DNA of 64,000 nucleotides from Spirochaetia bacterium. GTDB taxonomy: Bacteria; Spirochaetota; Spirochaetia; Treponematales; Breznakiellaceae. The translations under genes and the position numbers were made by a program. Below the pieces are notes generated by a model. That model had not been told where the DNA came from. It saw only the letters and a program-made list of their open reading frames with translations, and searched no databases. Shown in pieces: positions 1 to 8,273 of the stretch. The stretch's first letter is position 1, and each line of letters starts with the position of its first letter. The stretch lies in assembly GCA_025997675.1 (NCBI GenBank), contig BNUX01000002.1, positions 16,175 to 80,174 of the forward strand, given 5' to 3'.

Positions 1-115
1 CGCAACAGAGCGGAATTTCCTCACCCTTTTTCAACTCAATGGTTTTATTGCAGGTCTTGCAATACACGGTGCAGTCTTCCTGCACAATCTCGCCTTGATA
101 CTTTACTTCCGGCAT
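1..115 (-). CDS. small Cys-rich protein, desulforedoxin-like N-terminus (partial)
   Basis: The gene starts at 115 behind a strong ribosome binding site (GGAGG, 6 nt before ATG) and runs off the left edge. The 38 visible residues read MPEVKYQGEIVQEDC, then CKTC and, 16 residues after it, a CC pair. A CxxC followed by CC is the iron-binding pattern of the desulforedoxin domain found at the front of desulfoferrodoxin-type superoxide reductases, and of small stand-alone proteins. I infer a small Fe- or Zn-binding protein; a stand-alone unknown family is equally possible because the rest is missing. A 9-1-9 inverted repeat of Fur/PerR type overlaps its promoter, which fits a role in oxidative stress or metal homeostasis. 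Confidence 0.6.
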   Translation of the reverse strand, partial: MPEVKYQGEIVQEDCTVYCKTCNKTIELKKGEEIPLCC

Positions 116-129
116 ATTATCCTCCAATA

Positions 130-148
130 AATAATAATGATTATTATT
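130..148. promoter_or_regulatory. Fur/PerR-like operator (9-1-9 inverted repeat)
   Basis: AATAATAAT-G-ATTATTATT is a perfect palindrome around G139. It overlaps the -10 box of the leftward promoter. The 7-1-7 core TAATAAT-N-ATTATTA differs only slightly from the known PerR and Fur box consensus sequences. Binding by a Fur-family regulator is inference. Confidence 0.5.
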
Positions 149-175
149 ATATAGTTCTAATTAGAAATACGTCAA
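146..175 (-). promoter_or_regulatory. sigma70-type promoter for the small Cys-rich gene
   Basis: On the minus strand TTGACG (175-170) is followed after 18 nt by TATAAT (151-146). The -10 box overlaps the palindromic operator, so repression by occlusion is the likely mode of control. Confidence 0.6.
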
Positions 176-257
176 GTGTTATTTTCATTTTTTTTATATC
201 TTGATCTGATATTAAAAATGGGATAAAAACAGAGCATGAAATTGTAAGGGGTGATCT

Positions 258-860
258 ATGGCGGCAAAACACAGTCCCGGGGAACGGATTATTGAGCTAT
301 GCAAAACCTATTCGATTGACCGGGAAACCTTGGCGGAACGCAGCGGGCTTGATACGGATCTGATCCACCGCATTGAAGAAGGGTACATCCCCGATCTGGC
401 CCCCCTTTTGAAAATTGCGCGGGCCCTGGGGGTCCGTCTTGGAACCCTGCTGGACGATCATGAACAACTGGGGCCGGTCATTACCCGGAAAGGGGAAGTG
501 ATCGCCGCAGCCCGCTTTGTCACCGGTTTACCCGGTAATGCCGGCGCGGCTGCTTCCGCCCAGGCCGACGACGGCCATAAGGGGCTCCACTTCAACGCCC
601 TTGCCGCAGACAAGGGGGGGCGTCACATGGAGCCCTTCATTGTGGACATCGAAGCCGATGCGGAACAGCCCAAATCTACCCACGAAGGGGAGGAATTCAT
701 CCATGTCCTTACGGGAGCCCTTGCCCTGGAATACGGCGTGGAAAAGTATACCCTGAACGAAGGCGATTCAGTTTACTATGATTCCATCGTGCCCCACCGG
801 GTTTTAGCCGGAGGCGGCAAGCCCGCTCGGATTCTCGCGGTAATCTACACCCCTGTGTAG
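258..860 (+). CDS. XRE-family regulator with C-terminal cupin domain
   Basis: 200 aa. Residues about 8-65 form a helix-turn-helix of the XRE type (ERIIELCKTYSIDRETLAERSGL then a second helix ending in LGVRLGTLL). Residues about 120-198 form a cupin_2 barrel with HEGEEFIHVLTGALAL and a C-terminal SVYYDSIVPHRVL segment. Proteins of this layout bind small acids or metals in the cupin and DNA through the HTH. The gene lies 9 bp before an AMP-forming acyl-CoA ligase, a pairing common in anaerobes, so it probably controls that ligase. Start at 258 has AAGGGG upstream. Confidence 0.85.
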   Translation: MAAKHSPGERIIELCKTYSIDRETLAERSGLDTDLIHRIEEGYIPDLAPLLKIARALGVRLGTLLDDHEQLGPVITRKGEVIAAARFVTGLPGNAGAAASAQADDGHKGLHFNALAADKGGRHMEPFIVDIEADAEQPKSTHEGEEFIHVLTGALALEYGVEKYTLNEGDSVYYDSIVPHRVLAGGGKPARILAVIYTPV

Positions 861-869
861 TAATAAGGT

Positions 870-2537
870 ATGTGTGTGAGTAACGAAACAACCTTCATCG
901 AAAAAACCCTGAGCCAGGTACTCCGGGAGACGGCGGCGAAACAGCCGGATCATGAATTCCTTGTCTACGCGGACCGGGATCTCCGTTTTACCTATGCGGA
1001 ATTCGACAAGCGGGTGGACGAGCTTGCCCTGGGCCTTTTGGGAATGGGCCTCAAAAAGGGCGACCATGTGGGGTTCTGGGCCACCAATGTGCCGGATTGG
1101 AACACCGCCCTCTTTGCCTGCGCCAGGGCCGGCATGGTTTTCGTCACCGTGAACACCGGCTACAAGCTCCATGAACTTGAATACCTCCTAAAGCAGTCGG
1201 ACCTCGCCTGCCTCTGCATTATAGACGGTTGGCGGGATTCGGATTATGTGTCTATGGTGTATGAACTCGTACCGGAGCTTAAAACCGTACCGCGGGGCTA
1301 CCTTAAAAGCAAAAAATTTCCCTCCCTTAATAGTGTGGTCTACATAGGCCCGCAGAAACACCGGGGAATGTATAGCCTTAATGAAGTGTTACTTTTAGGA
1401 CGGTACACCGATATTAAGCAGCTTCGCGATATTGAAGCCACCCTTGACCGCAACGATACGGTGAACATGCAGTATACCTCAGGTACCACGGGCTTCCCCA
1501 AGGGGGTCATGCTCACCCACCGGAATATCCTCAACAACGGCCTGGGCATTGGGGATAATATGCGCTTTACCGAAAAAGATATTGTGTGTCTCCCGGTGCC
1601 CCTCTTTCACTGCTTTGGCCTCGTCCTTGGCATGATGGCTATTCTTACCCATGGTTCCACCGCAGCTATTGTGGAGTGGTTCGAACCCCTGCTGGTTTTG
1701 GCGACCATACAAAAAGAAAAGTGCACCGCCGTCTACGGGGTACCCACCATGTTCATCGCCGAACTCAACCACCCTATGTTCAAGATGTTCGACCTCTCAA
1801 GCCTCCGCACGGGCATCATGGCGGGCTCCCCCTGTCCCATCGAAGCCATGCGCCAGGTTATCGATCTGATGCACATGAGCGAAGTTACCATCTGCTACGG
1901 CCTCACCGAATCCTCCCCGGTGATGACCCAAACCCGGTACGACGATTCCCTGGAAGCCAAGGTTGAAACCGTGGGCCGCGCCCTGCCCGGCGTCGAAGTA
2001 ACCATCCGGGACCCCGATACGGGCGAAGAATGTCCCGCAGGAACCCACGGCGAATTCTGCTGCCGAGGCTACAACACCATGAAGGGGTACTACAAACTGC
2101 CCGAGGACACCGCCAGGTGTATTGATGAACAAGGCTGGCTCCATTCAGGGGATCTGGGGGTCAAGGATGAGCAGGGCTTTTTCCGTGTCACCGGCCGCAT
2201 CAAGGACATGATCATCCGGGGCGGCGAAAATGTGTACCCCAAAGAAATAGAAGACTTCCTCTACACCATGCCCGGTATTAAGGATGTGCAGGTGGTGGGC
2301 ATTGCCAGTAAAAAATACGGCGAAGAAGTGGGGGCCTTCATCATCCTCCACGAGGGCGTTACCATGACCGAAGAGGATGTGCGCGACTTCTGTCGGGGAC
2401 AAATCAGCCGGTTCAAGATCCCAAAGTACGTGTTCTTTGTGGACGCCTTCCCCCTCACCTCAAGCGGCAAAATCCAGAAGTACCTGCTTCGGGATCAGGG
2501 GAGCAAAAAGGTGGAGGAGTTGGGGCTTTCAACTTGA
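870..2537 (+). CDS. AMP-forming acyl-CoA synthetase (AMP-dependent ligase)
   Basis: 555 aa, normal length for the family. It activates a carboxylic acid to the acyl-adenylate and then the CoA thioester, in the cytoplasm. Visible motifs: the P-loop [11 protein letters not shown] (about 197-207), the A5 motif YGLTESSP, the hinge segment [20 protein letters not shown], and the A10 motif [11 protein letters not shown] with the catalytic lysine near the C-terminus. The sequence resembles medium/long-chain fatty acyl-CoA synthetases, but the chain length cannot be read from it. It follows the cupin regulator by 9 bp and is probably co-transcribed. A GTG at 876 is an alternative start. Confidence 0.9.
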   Translation: MCVSNETTFIEKTLSQVLRETAAKQPDHEFLVYADRDLRFTYAEFDKRVDELALGLLGMGLKKGDHVGFWATNVPDWNTALFACARAGMVFVTVNTGYKLHELEYLLKQSDLACLCIIDGWRDSDYVSMVYELVPELKTVPRGYLKSKKFPSLNSVVYIGPQKHRGMYSLNEVLLLGRYTDIKQLRDIEATLDRNDTVNMQYTSGTTGFPKGVMLTHRNILNNGLGIGDNMRFTEKDIVCLPVPLFHCFGLVLGMMAILTHGSTAAIVEWFEPLLVLATIQKEKCTAVYGVPTMFIAELNHPMFKMFDLSSLRTGIMAGSPCPIEAMRQVIDLMHMSEVTICYGLTESSPVMTQTRYDDSLEAKVETVGRALPGVEVTIRDPDTGEECPAGTHGEFCCRGYNTMKGYYKLPEDTARCIDEQGWLHSGDLGVKDEQGFFRVTGRIKDMIIRGGENVYPKEIEDFLYTMPGIKDVQVVGIASKKYGEEVGAFIILHEGVTMTEEDVRDFCRGQISRFKIPKYVFFVDAFPLTSSGKIQKYLLRDQGSKKVEELGLST

Positions 2538-2549
2538 CGAAAAAATTAC

Positions 2550-2579
2550 TTGATTGTTTTTATCCGGTATTACTATACT
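2550..2579 (+). promoter_or_regulatory. candidate promoter for the cooS operon
   Basis: TTGATT (2550-2555), an 18-nt spacer and TATACT (2574-2579) lie 40 bp before the cooS start. They are in the only gap between the ligase and the CO dehydrogenase operon. Confidence 0.5.
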
Positions 2580-2618
2580 TATGACATATTTATTGCCAAA
2601 TTTTGAGGAGAGTGCGCT

Positions 2619-4505
2619 ATGAGTGAGAGTTACTACGGGTGTTCGACCTGTGCCAGCGCGGACAAGCCCCTGGAAGGGTTTATCGCCAAGCTGCCGATGG
2701 AGACTTCCCACCACCGGGTGGAGAGTCAGGAAACAAAATGCGGGTTTGGCTTGCAGGGGGTGTGCTGCCGGCTCTGTGCCAACGGGCCTTGCCGGATAAC
2801 GCCGGAATCCCCACGGGGCATTTGCGGGGCCACGGCGGATGTTATGGTTACCCGGAACCTTCTGCGGGCGGTGGCATCCGGGGCCGGTTGCTATCTCCAT
2901 GTGGTGGAGAACACCGCCCTCAACTTGAAAAACACCGCCCTGGGGAAGGGCAACCTCAAGGGGCTGGAAACGCTGGAACGGCTCTGTAAAACCTTTGGGG
3001 TCAGCGGCAAGGATAATCACGAGAAGGCCCTCAATGTGGCCGATGCGGTTATTGCGGATCTCTACAAGCCGGAATACGTCAGGATGGACCTGGTAGAAAA
3101 GATGGCCTACCCGCCCCGGTTCAAGGTATGGAAGGAACTGGGAATACTTCCCGGCGGCGCTAAGTCCGAGGTCTTCCACGGGGTGGTTAAGTGCTCCACC
3201 AACCTGAACTCCGACCCGGTAAATATGCTGCTGGACTGCCTGCGCTTAGGTATCGCCACGGGAATCTACGGGCTCACCCTTACTAACTTATTAAACGATG
3301 TGCTGCTGGGCGAACCGGAGATCCGCATGGCCCCGGTGGGTTTACGGGTTATCGATCCGGATTACATCAACATCATGATTACCGGCCATCAGCACACCAT
3401 GTTTGTCCACCTACAGGATAGGCTCATCGCCCCGGATGTGGTTGCCAAGGCAAAGGCTGTTGGGGCTAAGGGGTTCAAACTGGTGGGGTGTACCTGTGTT
3501 GGGCAGGACCTGCAGCTCCGGGGCGCCCACTACACGGAGATATTCGACGGCCACGCGGGGAACAACTACACTTCCGAGGCGATCCTTGCAACCGGCGCCA
3601 TTGACGCGGTGCTTTCGGAGTTTAACTGCACCCTGCCGGGGATTGAAACGGTGTGCGACACCCTGCACATCAAACAGATCTGTATTGATAGTGTGGCAAA
3701 AAAGGCCAACGCGGAACTGAAACAGTTTGTGTTTGCGGACCGGGAAAAACACAGCGAGGAGATCATCGATACGATTATTGCTTCCTACAAGGAGCGTCGG
3801 CCAAAGGTAAAGCTGAACCTGTTCCCGGATCACGGCTATGAGAATACCCTTACCGGGGTGAGTGAAGTATCCCTCAAAAAGTTCCTCGGCGGCAATTGGA
3901 AACCCCTGGTGGACCTGATCGTATCGGGTGACATAAAAGGTGTGGCCGGTGTGGTGGGTTGTTCCAGCCTGGTTGCGGGGGGGCACGATGTGCTGACCGT
4001 TGCATTGGTGCGGGAACTGATAGCCAAAGACATCCTCGTGCTTACTGCGGGCTGTTCCTCCGGGGGCATCGAAAACTGCGGACTCATGATACCGGAAGCG
4101 GCGGATCTCGCGGGGCCGAAGCTCAAGGCGGTCTGTAAAAAGCTCGGCATACCGCCGGTGCTCAACTTCGGGCCCTGCCTTGCCATTGGCCGGCTGGAGA
4201 TTGTGGTTACCGAACTTGCCGAGACCCTCGGCATTGATATACCCCAGCTTCCCCTGGTGCTTTCCGCCGCGCAATGGCTGGAAGAGCAGGCCCTGGCGGA
4301 CGGCTGTTTCGGCCTTGCCCTAGGGCTGCCCCTCCACCTGGGATTGCCGCCCTTTATCACCGGCAGTAAGGTTGCTGTCCAGGTGTTGACAGAGGATATG
4401 AAGTCCCTCACCGGCGGACAGGTAATCATCAACGCGGATGCCAAAGAATCTGCGGACCTGCTTGAGAAGATCATCCAGGAAAAACGCGCGGCCTTGAAGA
4501 TTTAA
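2619..4505 (+). CDS. cooS: anaerobic Ni-Fe carbon monoxide dehydrogenase catalytic subunit (divergent)
   Basis: 628 aa, full length. The enzyme interconverts CO and CO2 at a Ni-4Fe-4S C-cluster. Cys41 and Cys49 fit the D-cluster shared by the dimer, and Cys50, Cys53, Cys58 and Cys69 the B-cluster. C-cluster ligands can be placed as His257 or His259 (GHQHT), Cys291/293 (GCTCVG), Cys337, Cys448 (VVGCSS), Cys479 (AGCSSGG) and Cys520. Two usual features are altered. The motif that normally reads (H/x)EKA, with the catalytic lysine, reads EEQA (Gln557). The proton-channel histidine segment is CYLHVVEN. It is the first gene of a cooS-cooF-oxidoreductase operon; no cooC maturase or acetyl-CoA synthase genes are present. 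Start has GAGGAG upstream. Confidence 0.93.
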   Translation: MSESYYGCSTCASADKPLEGFIAKLPMETSHHRVESQETKCGFGLQGVCCRLCANGPCRITPESPRGICGATADVMVTRNLLRAVASGAGCYLHVVENTALNLKNTALGKGNLKGLETLERLCKTFGVSGKDNHEKALNVADAVIADLYKPEYVRMDLVEKMAYPPRFKVWKELGILPGGAKSEVFHGVVKCSTNLNSDPVNMLLDCLRLGIATGIYGLTLTNLLNDVLLGEPEIRMAPVGLRVIDPDYINIMITGHQHTMFVHLQDRLIAPDVVAKAKAVGAKGFKLVGCTCVGQDLQLRGAHYTEIFDGHAGNNYTSEAILATGAIDAVLSEFNCTLPGIETVCDTLHIKQICIDSVAKKANAELKQFVFADREKHSEEIIDTIIASYKERRPKVKLNLFPDHGYENTLTGVSEVSLKKFLGGNWKPLVDLIVSGDIKGVAGVVGCSSLVAGGHDVLTVALVRELIAKDILVLTAGCSSGGIENCGLMIPEAADLAGPKLKAVCKKLGIPPVLNFGPCLAIGRLEIVVTELAETLGIDIPQLPLVLSAAQWLEEQALADGCFGLALGLPLHLGLPPFITGSKVAVQVLTEDMKSLTGGQVIINADAKESADLLEKIIQEKRAALKI

Positions 4506-4518
4506 GGGGGGGCTGAGC

Positions 4519-4971
4519 ATGAAACGAATCTTTATCGATCAGGAAAAGTGCGACGGCTGTAAGAACTGTACGGTCGCCTGTATGCAGGCCCACCGAACGA
4601 CACCGGGGACTACCTATGACCTCGATCTGCTTGATCCCAAAAACGAAGCCCGGCACACCATCGTTGCTAATGGCAAAAAGGGATACTTCCCGATATTCTG
4701 CCGCCACTGCTCCGTGCCGGACTGTGTAGGCGCCTGTATGTCCGGGGCTTTGTCAAAGGACCCGGAAACCGGGCATGTGCAGTACGACGAAAAACGCTGC
4801 GGCGTCTGTTTTATGTGTGTCATGAGCTGCCCTTACGGGAACATCAAGCCCGATAAGGTTACCCATACGCGCATCCTTAAATGTGATTTCTGCAAGGATG
4901 ACAAAGAGGGGCCGAACTGCGTACGGGTCTGTCCAAAAAAGGCCATCCATGTTGAGGAGGCATACGTATGA
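4519..4971 (+). CDS. cooF: CooF-like four-cluster ferredoxin subunit
   Basis: 150 aa. It carries electrons from CooS clusters to a partner. Four cysteine groups are visible: CDGCKNCTVAC (about 11-21), CRHCSVPDCVGAC, CGVCFMCVMSC followed by PYGNI, and CDFC with CVRVCP. This is the HycB/CooF/DMSO-reductase-B arrangement binding up to four 4Fe-4S clusters. It lies 13 bp after cooS and overlaps the next gene by 4 bp (ATGA), so the three are translationally coupled. Start preceded by AAGGGGGG. Confidence 0.9.
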   Translation: MKRIFIDQEKCDGCKNCTVACMQAHRTTPGTTYDLDLLDPKNEARHTIVANGKKGYFPIFCRHCSVPDCVGACMSGALSKDPETGHVQYDEKRCGVCFMCVMSCPYGNIKPDKVTHTRILKCDFCKDDKEGPNCVRVCPKKAIHVEEAYV

Positions 4972-6194
4972 AACATCTGATATTAGGCGCCGGCGCTGCG
5001 GGCATCAGCGCAGCCCACAGGATCCTTGCGGAAAAGCCCGAGGATGAAGTCATCATCGTTTCCGAGGATACGGAAGTCTACTCCCGGTGTATGCTCCACC
5101 GGTTTATCGCAGGCGAACGGGACGCGAAGAGCATCAACTTTATTAATGACGATCTCCTGGAACGAAAAAACGTTACGTGGATAAAGGGAAAAACCCTTAC
5201 CCGCCTGGATGCGGATAGTAAAACTGTCTATGCCGGGGATGAGAAGGTTGCATCCGGGGATACCATCCTTATCACCACCGGCGCGAATAGCGTGACGCCC
5301 CCCATTGGGGACCTCCGGACCGCAAAGAACGCCTTCGGACTCCGCCACCTTTCCGACGCCCGCTCCATAGTAGACTGCGCAAAGAATGCGAAGAAGGTCG
5401 CCATCATCGGCGCAGGGCTGGTGGGGCTTGATGCGTGCTACGCCTTGCTGGAATTGGGTAAGAAGATTACGGTCATAGAAATGGCGCCCTCGGCGCTTGC
5501 TATCAATGTTGACGCCCACGCTGCCGAAGCGTATCAGAAGAAGTTTGAGGAAAAAGGTGTGAAGTTCCTCCTGGCTCGGAAAGTGGTGGGTACCAAGAGC
5601 GACGGTAAGGGTAACATTACTGCGGTGGAGCTTGATGGCGATGATAGTGTCCCCTGCGACATGGTGGTCATGGCCGTGGGGGTGCGCCCCGCCATAGCGT
5701 TTCTTGAAGGGAGCGGTATCAAAACTGAGCGTGGGGTGGTGGTGGACGACTACCTCGCCACCAATGTTCCGGGCATCTACGCCGCCGGTGACGCTGCGGG
5801 GCTCTCCGGCATCTGGCCAAATGCCCAGAAGCAGGGGGAGTACGCCGCCTACAACATGACCGGTACCAAGTGGGCCTACGACGACCGGTTCGCCATCAAG
5901 AACACGGTCAACTTCTTCAGTCTCCTGACCCTATCCGTGGGGGCTATCAATCCCCAGGAAGGGGATGAGGTTCTGGTTAAGGAAGACAAGGACAACTACC
6001 GGAAGCTCATCCTGCGGGACGGCACGGTGGCGGGGGTTATTCTTCAGGGGGAGATTGGCGGCAGCGGGTTCTGGCAGCATCTGATTAAGAACAAGGTAAG
6101 GATTGACAAGCTGGGGAAATCGCCCTGGAAGGTGAGTTACGCGGATTTCTTTGGAGTGGAGAACAACGGCGAGTATAAGTGGGTGCAGACATAG
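4968..6194 (+). CDS. FAD-dependent NAD(P)H oxidoreductase of the CO dehydrogenase module
   Basis: 408 aa, class I pyridine-nucleotide disulfide oxidoreductase fold. An N-terminal FAD-binding GAGAAGISAAHRIL (about 7-20), a second dinucleotide motif GAGLVGLDACYALL (about 147-160) for NAD(P)H, and the late FAD motif GIYAAGDAAG are clear. No CxxxxC redox pair is seen. The cooS-cooF-flavoprotein order is an established module in which electrons from CO pass through the ferredoxin subunit to NAD(P)+, or run in reverse. The direction here is inference. A hairpin-unit tandem array begins 25 bp after the stop. Confidence 0.87.
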   Translation: MKHLILGAGAAGISAAHRILAEKPEDEVIIVSEDTEVYSRCMLHRFIAGERDAKSINFINDDLLERKNVTWIKGKTLTRLDADSKTVYAGDEKVASGDTILITTGANSVTPPIGDLRTAKNAFGLRHLSDARSIVDCAKNAKKVAIIGAGLVGLDACYALLELGKKITVIEMAPSALAINVDAHAAEAYQKKFEEKGVKFLLARKVVGTKSDGKGNITAVELDGDDSVPCDMVVMAVGVRPAIAFLEGSGIKTERGVVVDDYLATNVPGIYAAGDAAGLSGIWPNAQKQGEYAAYNMTGTKWAYDDRFAIKNTVNFFSLLTLSVGAINPQEGDEVLVKEDKDNYRKLILRDGTVAGVILQGEIGGSGFWQHLIKNKVRIDKLGKSPWKVSYADFFGVENNGEYKWVQT

Positions 6195-6219
6195 GTCCGG
6201 TATAGAGTGAGGTAGTTTA

Positions 6220-6430
6220 GGTACGGATGAGTCATCCGTAGGTGCGGATGGGTCATCCGTAGGTGCGGATGGGTCATCCATAGGTGCGGATGAGTCATCC
6301 GTAGGTGCGGATGGGTCATCCATAGGTGCGGATGGGTCATCCGTAGGTGCGGATGGAGCAACCACGGGTGCGGATGGAGCAACCACGGGTGCGGATGGGT
6401 CAACCACGGGTACGGACGGGGCTACAACCG
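6220..6430. repeat. tandem array 1: ten 21-bp hairpin units
   Basis: Units start at 6220, 6241, 6262, 6283, 6304, 6325, 6346, 6367, 6388 and 6409, all exactly 21 bp apart. The core is CGGATG-GGT-CATCCG, a 6-bp stem with a 3-nt loop. Outer bases vary between G-U and mismatched pairs. The last three or four copies change CATCC to CAACC and lose the stem. The array sits between the convergent FAD oxidoreductase and vanZ genes. All three frames stay open because 21 is a multiple of 3, but the plus frame (GADGSSV repeats) has a TGA at 6208-6210 and no start codon after it. Confidence 0.85.
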
Positions 6431-6562
6431 AAGACATTGACGATATAAAAAAGTACCTTCCCCGAATCAGCGCGCGTATAGAGAAGTTGCAGGAGGCATT
6501 TACCCAACGTTCGGAACAATTCTTACTGAAAGGATGCGACATGACACCGGCCCTGTCCTCCA
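6431..6562 (+). other. open frame after array 1 without a start codon (possible gene remnant)
   Basis: The frame that reads through the array continues as EDIDDIKKYLPRISARIEKL and QEAFTQRSEQF. This looks like an amphipathic coiled coil, before the frame runs antisense into the vanZ-like gene. No ATG, GTG or TTG with a ribosome binding site precedes the coiled-coil part. It may be the tail of a decayed gene; chance is possible. Confidence 0.25.
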
Positions 6563-6943
6563 TCACTCACCGCCATCGGTCCGCCTCCCAACCAGCAGCG
6601 CCGCAGTGGCCCCCAGCAACGACCCAAGGGTATCCGCTGCCCAGTCCCCCACATTACAGTCCCGGTTGGGCACATAAAACTGGTGAACCTCATCAATTGC
6701 TCCGTATAGGGAACTAATAAGGACAATCAACAGGAAGGTCCGCAAACGGTAGGACCGCCATTGCGCCGGGGAAAACCAAAGGGCTATTGTTACCGCAAGG
6801 GCCAGATAGGTGGTTGCGTGCTGGAATTTATCGAAACCCAGGACGCCCTCCAGAGGAGGAAGGGTGCTCCGGGAAGAAAGAACCCAAATGGCCGCTGCAA
6901 CCAGAAGGGCGGGTGCTTTGAGCAATATCTTAGGGTTTATCAT
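6563..6943 (-). CDS. VanZ-like family membrane protein
   Basis: 126 aa with about four hydrophobic segments. The VanZ signature DKFQHATTYLALAV and the conserved SLYGAIDEVHQFYVPNRDCN block, followed by GDWAADTLGSLLG, are present. The family takes its name from a teicoplanin-resistance gene, but most members are uncharacterised inner-membrane proteins. It is transcribed towards array 1 and is divergent from uppP. Confidence 0.8.
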   Translation of the reverse strand: MINPKILLKAPALLVAAAIWVLSSRSTLPPLEGVLGFDKFQHATTYLALAVTIALWFSPAQWRSYRLRTFLLIVLISSLYGAIDEVHQFYVPNRDCNVGDWAADTLGSLLGATAALLVGRRTDGGE

Positions 6944-7029
6944 ACCAAATTGAGTACCACATCAAAACTAAAATAACAACGCTCAAATTCCGGCTTGCAG
7001 AGGCCCGGTATTATTACTATGGTGAACTA

Positions 7030-7827
7030 ATGAATATATTCGAGGCGATTGTCCTGGGCGCCGTCCAGGGGCTTACGGAATTTCTCCCCGTAAGCAGTTC
7101 CGGCCATCTGGTCCTTTTGCAGAAGATTTTTAGCATCTCTCTGCCGGTATTGCTTTTTGACACCATGGTCCATGTGGGGACCTTAATTGCGGTTGTTATT
7201 GTCCTCTGGGCGGATATCCGGGCCATTCTGCGCCGGATTGTCCAGCCCCTTACCGGCTGCCTCATCCTGGCGACTGTTCCCACGGTTATCGTGGCCTTGA
7301 TTTTTAAGGATATGATCGAAGAAGCCTTCCGGTCTGCGGCTTTTCTGGGATTTTCCTTCCTTTTTACCGCCCTGGCGCTCCTGGTATCGGAACAGGTATC
7401 CCGGCGTTCGCTTAATACCAAGCCCCAGGCTGCCATGAACTGGTTTGACGCCCTGCTTATCGGTATTTGTCAGGCGATTGCTATTATTCCCGGGGTTTCC
7501 CGGTCCGGATTGACCCTTTCGGGGGCCCTTTCCCGCCGGCTGGACCGGGATTTTGCCGCCCGGTTCGTTTTCCTCCTGTCCATCCCCGCAATCCTGGGCG
7601 CACTGGTCCTCCAGCTAAAGGATATTGCCGGGGGTGATGGCGCAGCCGGCATCGGCCCGGCGCCTATTATTGCCGGAACCTTAACCGCCGCCCTGGTCGG
7701 CTTTTTTGCGATAAAACTCATGCTGAGGATCGTCAAAACCCGGTCCCTCCGGGGTTTTGCCTTTTACGTAGCGAGTTTGGGGGTACTGGTCCTGGTGGAT
7801 CAGTACTTTACCCATTTCTTTATGTAA
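7030..7827 (+). CDS. uppP: undecaprenyl-diphosphatase
   Basis: 265 aa polytopic membrane protein that dephosphorylates undecaprenyl diphosphate to recycle the lipid carrier for peptidoglycan. Both family motifs are present: EFLPVSSSGHLVL near residue 17 (the Glu-rich/PVSSS active-site region) and PGVSRSGLTLSGAL near 156 (PGxSRSxxT). About eight membrane segments are expected and seen. It ends 3 bp before the leftward tRNA cluster. Confidence 0.93.
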   Translation: MNIFEAIVLGAVQGLTEFLPVSSSGHLVLLQKIFSISLPVLLFDTMVHVGTLIAVVIVLWADIRAILRRIVQPLTGCLILATVPTVIVALIFKDMIEEAFRSAAFLGFSFLFTALALLVSEQVSRRSLNTKPQAAMNWFDALLIGICQAIAIIPGVSRSGLTLSGALSRRLDRDFAARFVFLLSIPAILGALVLQLKDIAGGDGAAGIGPAPIIAGTLTAALVGFFAIKLMLRIVKTRSLRGFAFYVASLGVLVLVDQYFTHFFM

Positions 7828-7830
7828 AAA

Positions 7831-7917
7831 CGGAGAAGGGGGGATTCGAACCCCCGGTGCTCTTTCAAGCACGCACGCTTTCCAAGCGTGGACCTTAAAC
7901 CACTCGGACACCTCTCC
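7831..7917 (-). tRNA. tRNA-Ser(GGA)
   Basis: Full cloverleaf on the minus strand with acceptor GGAGAGG/CTTCTCC, anticodon GGA, a long class II variable arm and discriminator G. The CCA end is not encoded. Confidence 0.95.
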
Positions 7918-7937
7918 AAAAAAGAAACCCGGCCTTA

Positions 7938-8024
7938 CGGAGCAGGGGGGATTCGAACCCCCGGAACCCTCGCGGGTTCAACGGTTTTCGAAACCGTCTC
8001 CTTCGGCCACTCGGACACCGCTCC
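7938..8024 (-). tRNA. tRNA-Ser(CGA)
   Basis: Acceptor GGAGCGG pairs with CTGCTCC. The anticodon stem ACGGT/ACCGT carries loop TTCGAAA, giving anticodon CGA. A long variable arm (GAACCC-GCGA-GGGTTC) and discriminator G are present. Confidence 0.95.
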
Positions 8025-8038
8025 AATACAATTCACGC

Positions 8039-8112
8039 TGAGGCTGACACGACTCGAACGTGCGACCTTTAGATCCGCAATCTAATGCTCTATCCAGCTG
8101 AGCTACAACCTC
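8039..8112 (-). tRNA. tRNA-Arg(GCG)
   Basis: Acceptor GAGGTTG/CAGCCTC and anticodon stem TAGAT/ATCTA with loop TTGCGGA give anticodon GCG. Discriminator A. Most bacteria read CGN codons with an ACG (inosine) anticodon, so a G34 arginine tRNA is less common. Confidence 0.88.
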
Positions 8113-8119
8113 GAAAAAA

Positions 8120-8207
8120 CGGAGCAGGGGGGATTCGAACCCCCGGTACCCGGTTAGGGTACGACGGTTTAGCAAACCGTTGGTTTCGGCCACTCACCCA
8201 CCGCTCC
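8120..8207 (-). tRNA. tRNA-Ser(GCT)
   Basis: Anticodon stem ACGGT/ACCGT with loop TTGCTAA gives anticodon GCT, which reads AGC and AGU. Long variable arm, acceptor GGAGCGG/CTGCTCC and discriminator G. Confidence 0.95.
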
Positions 8208-8273
8208 AAAAGTTAACCAATCACTATATAATGGGAATTATATCCCAAAATACCACTTCCAAAAAGCATATCT

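Noticed and set aside
5931-6566. 211-aa minus-strand frame with Ser-Ala-Pro repeats over array 1
   Set aside because: The period of 21 keeps all frames open; it is antisense to the 3' end of the flavoprotein gene and has no ribosome binding site.
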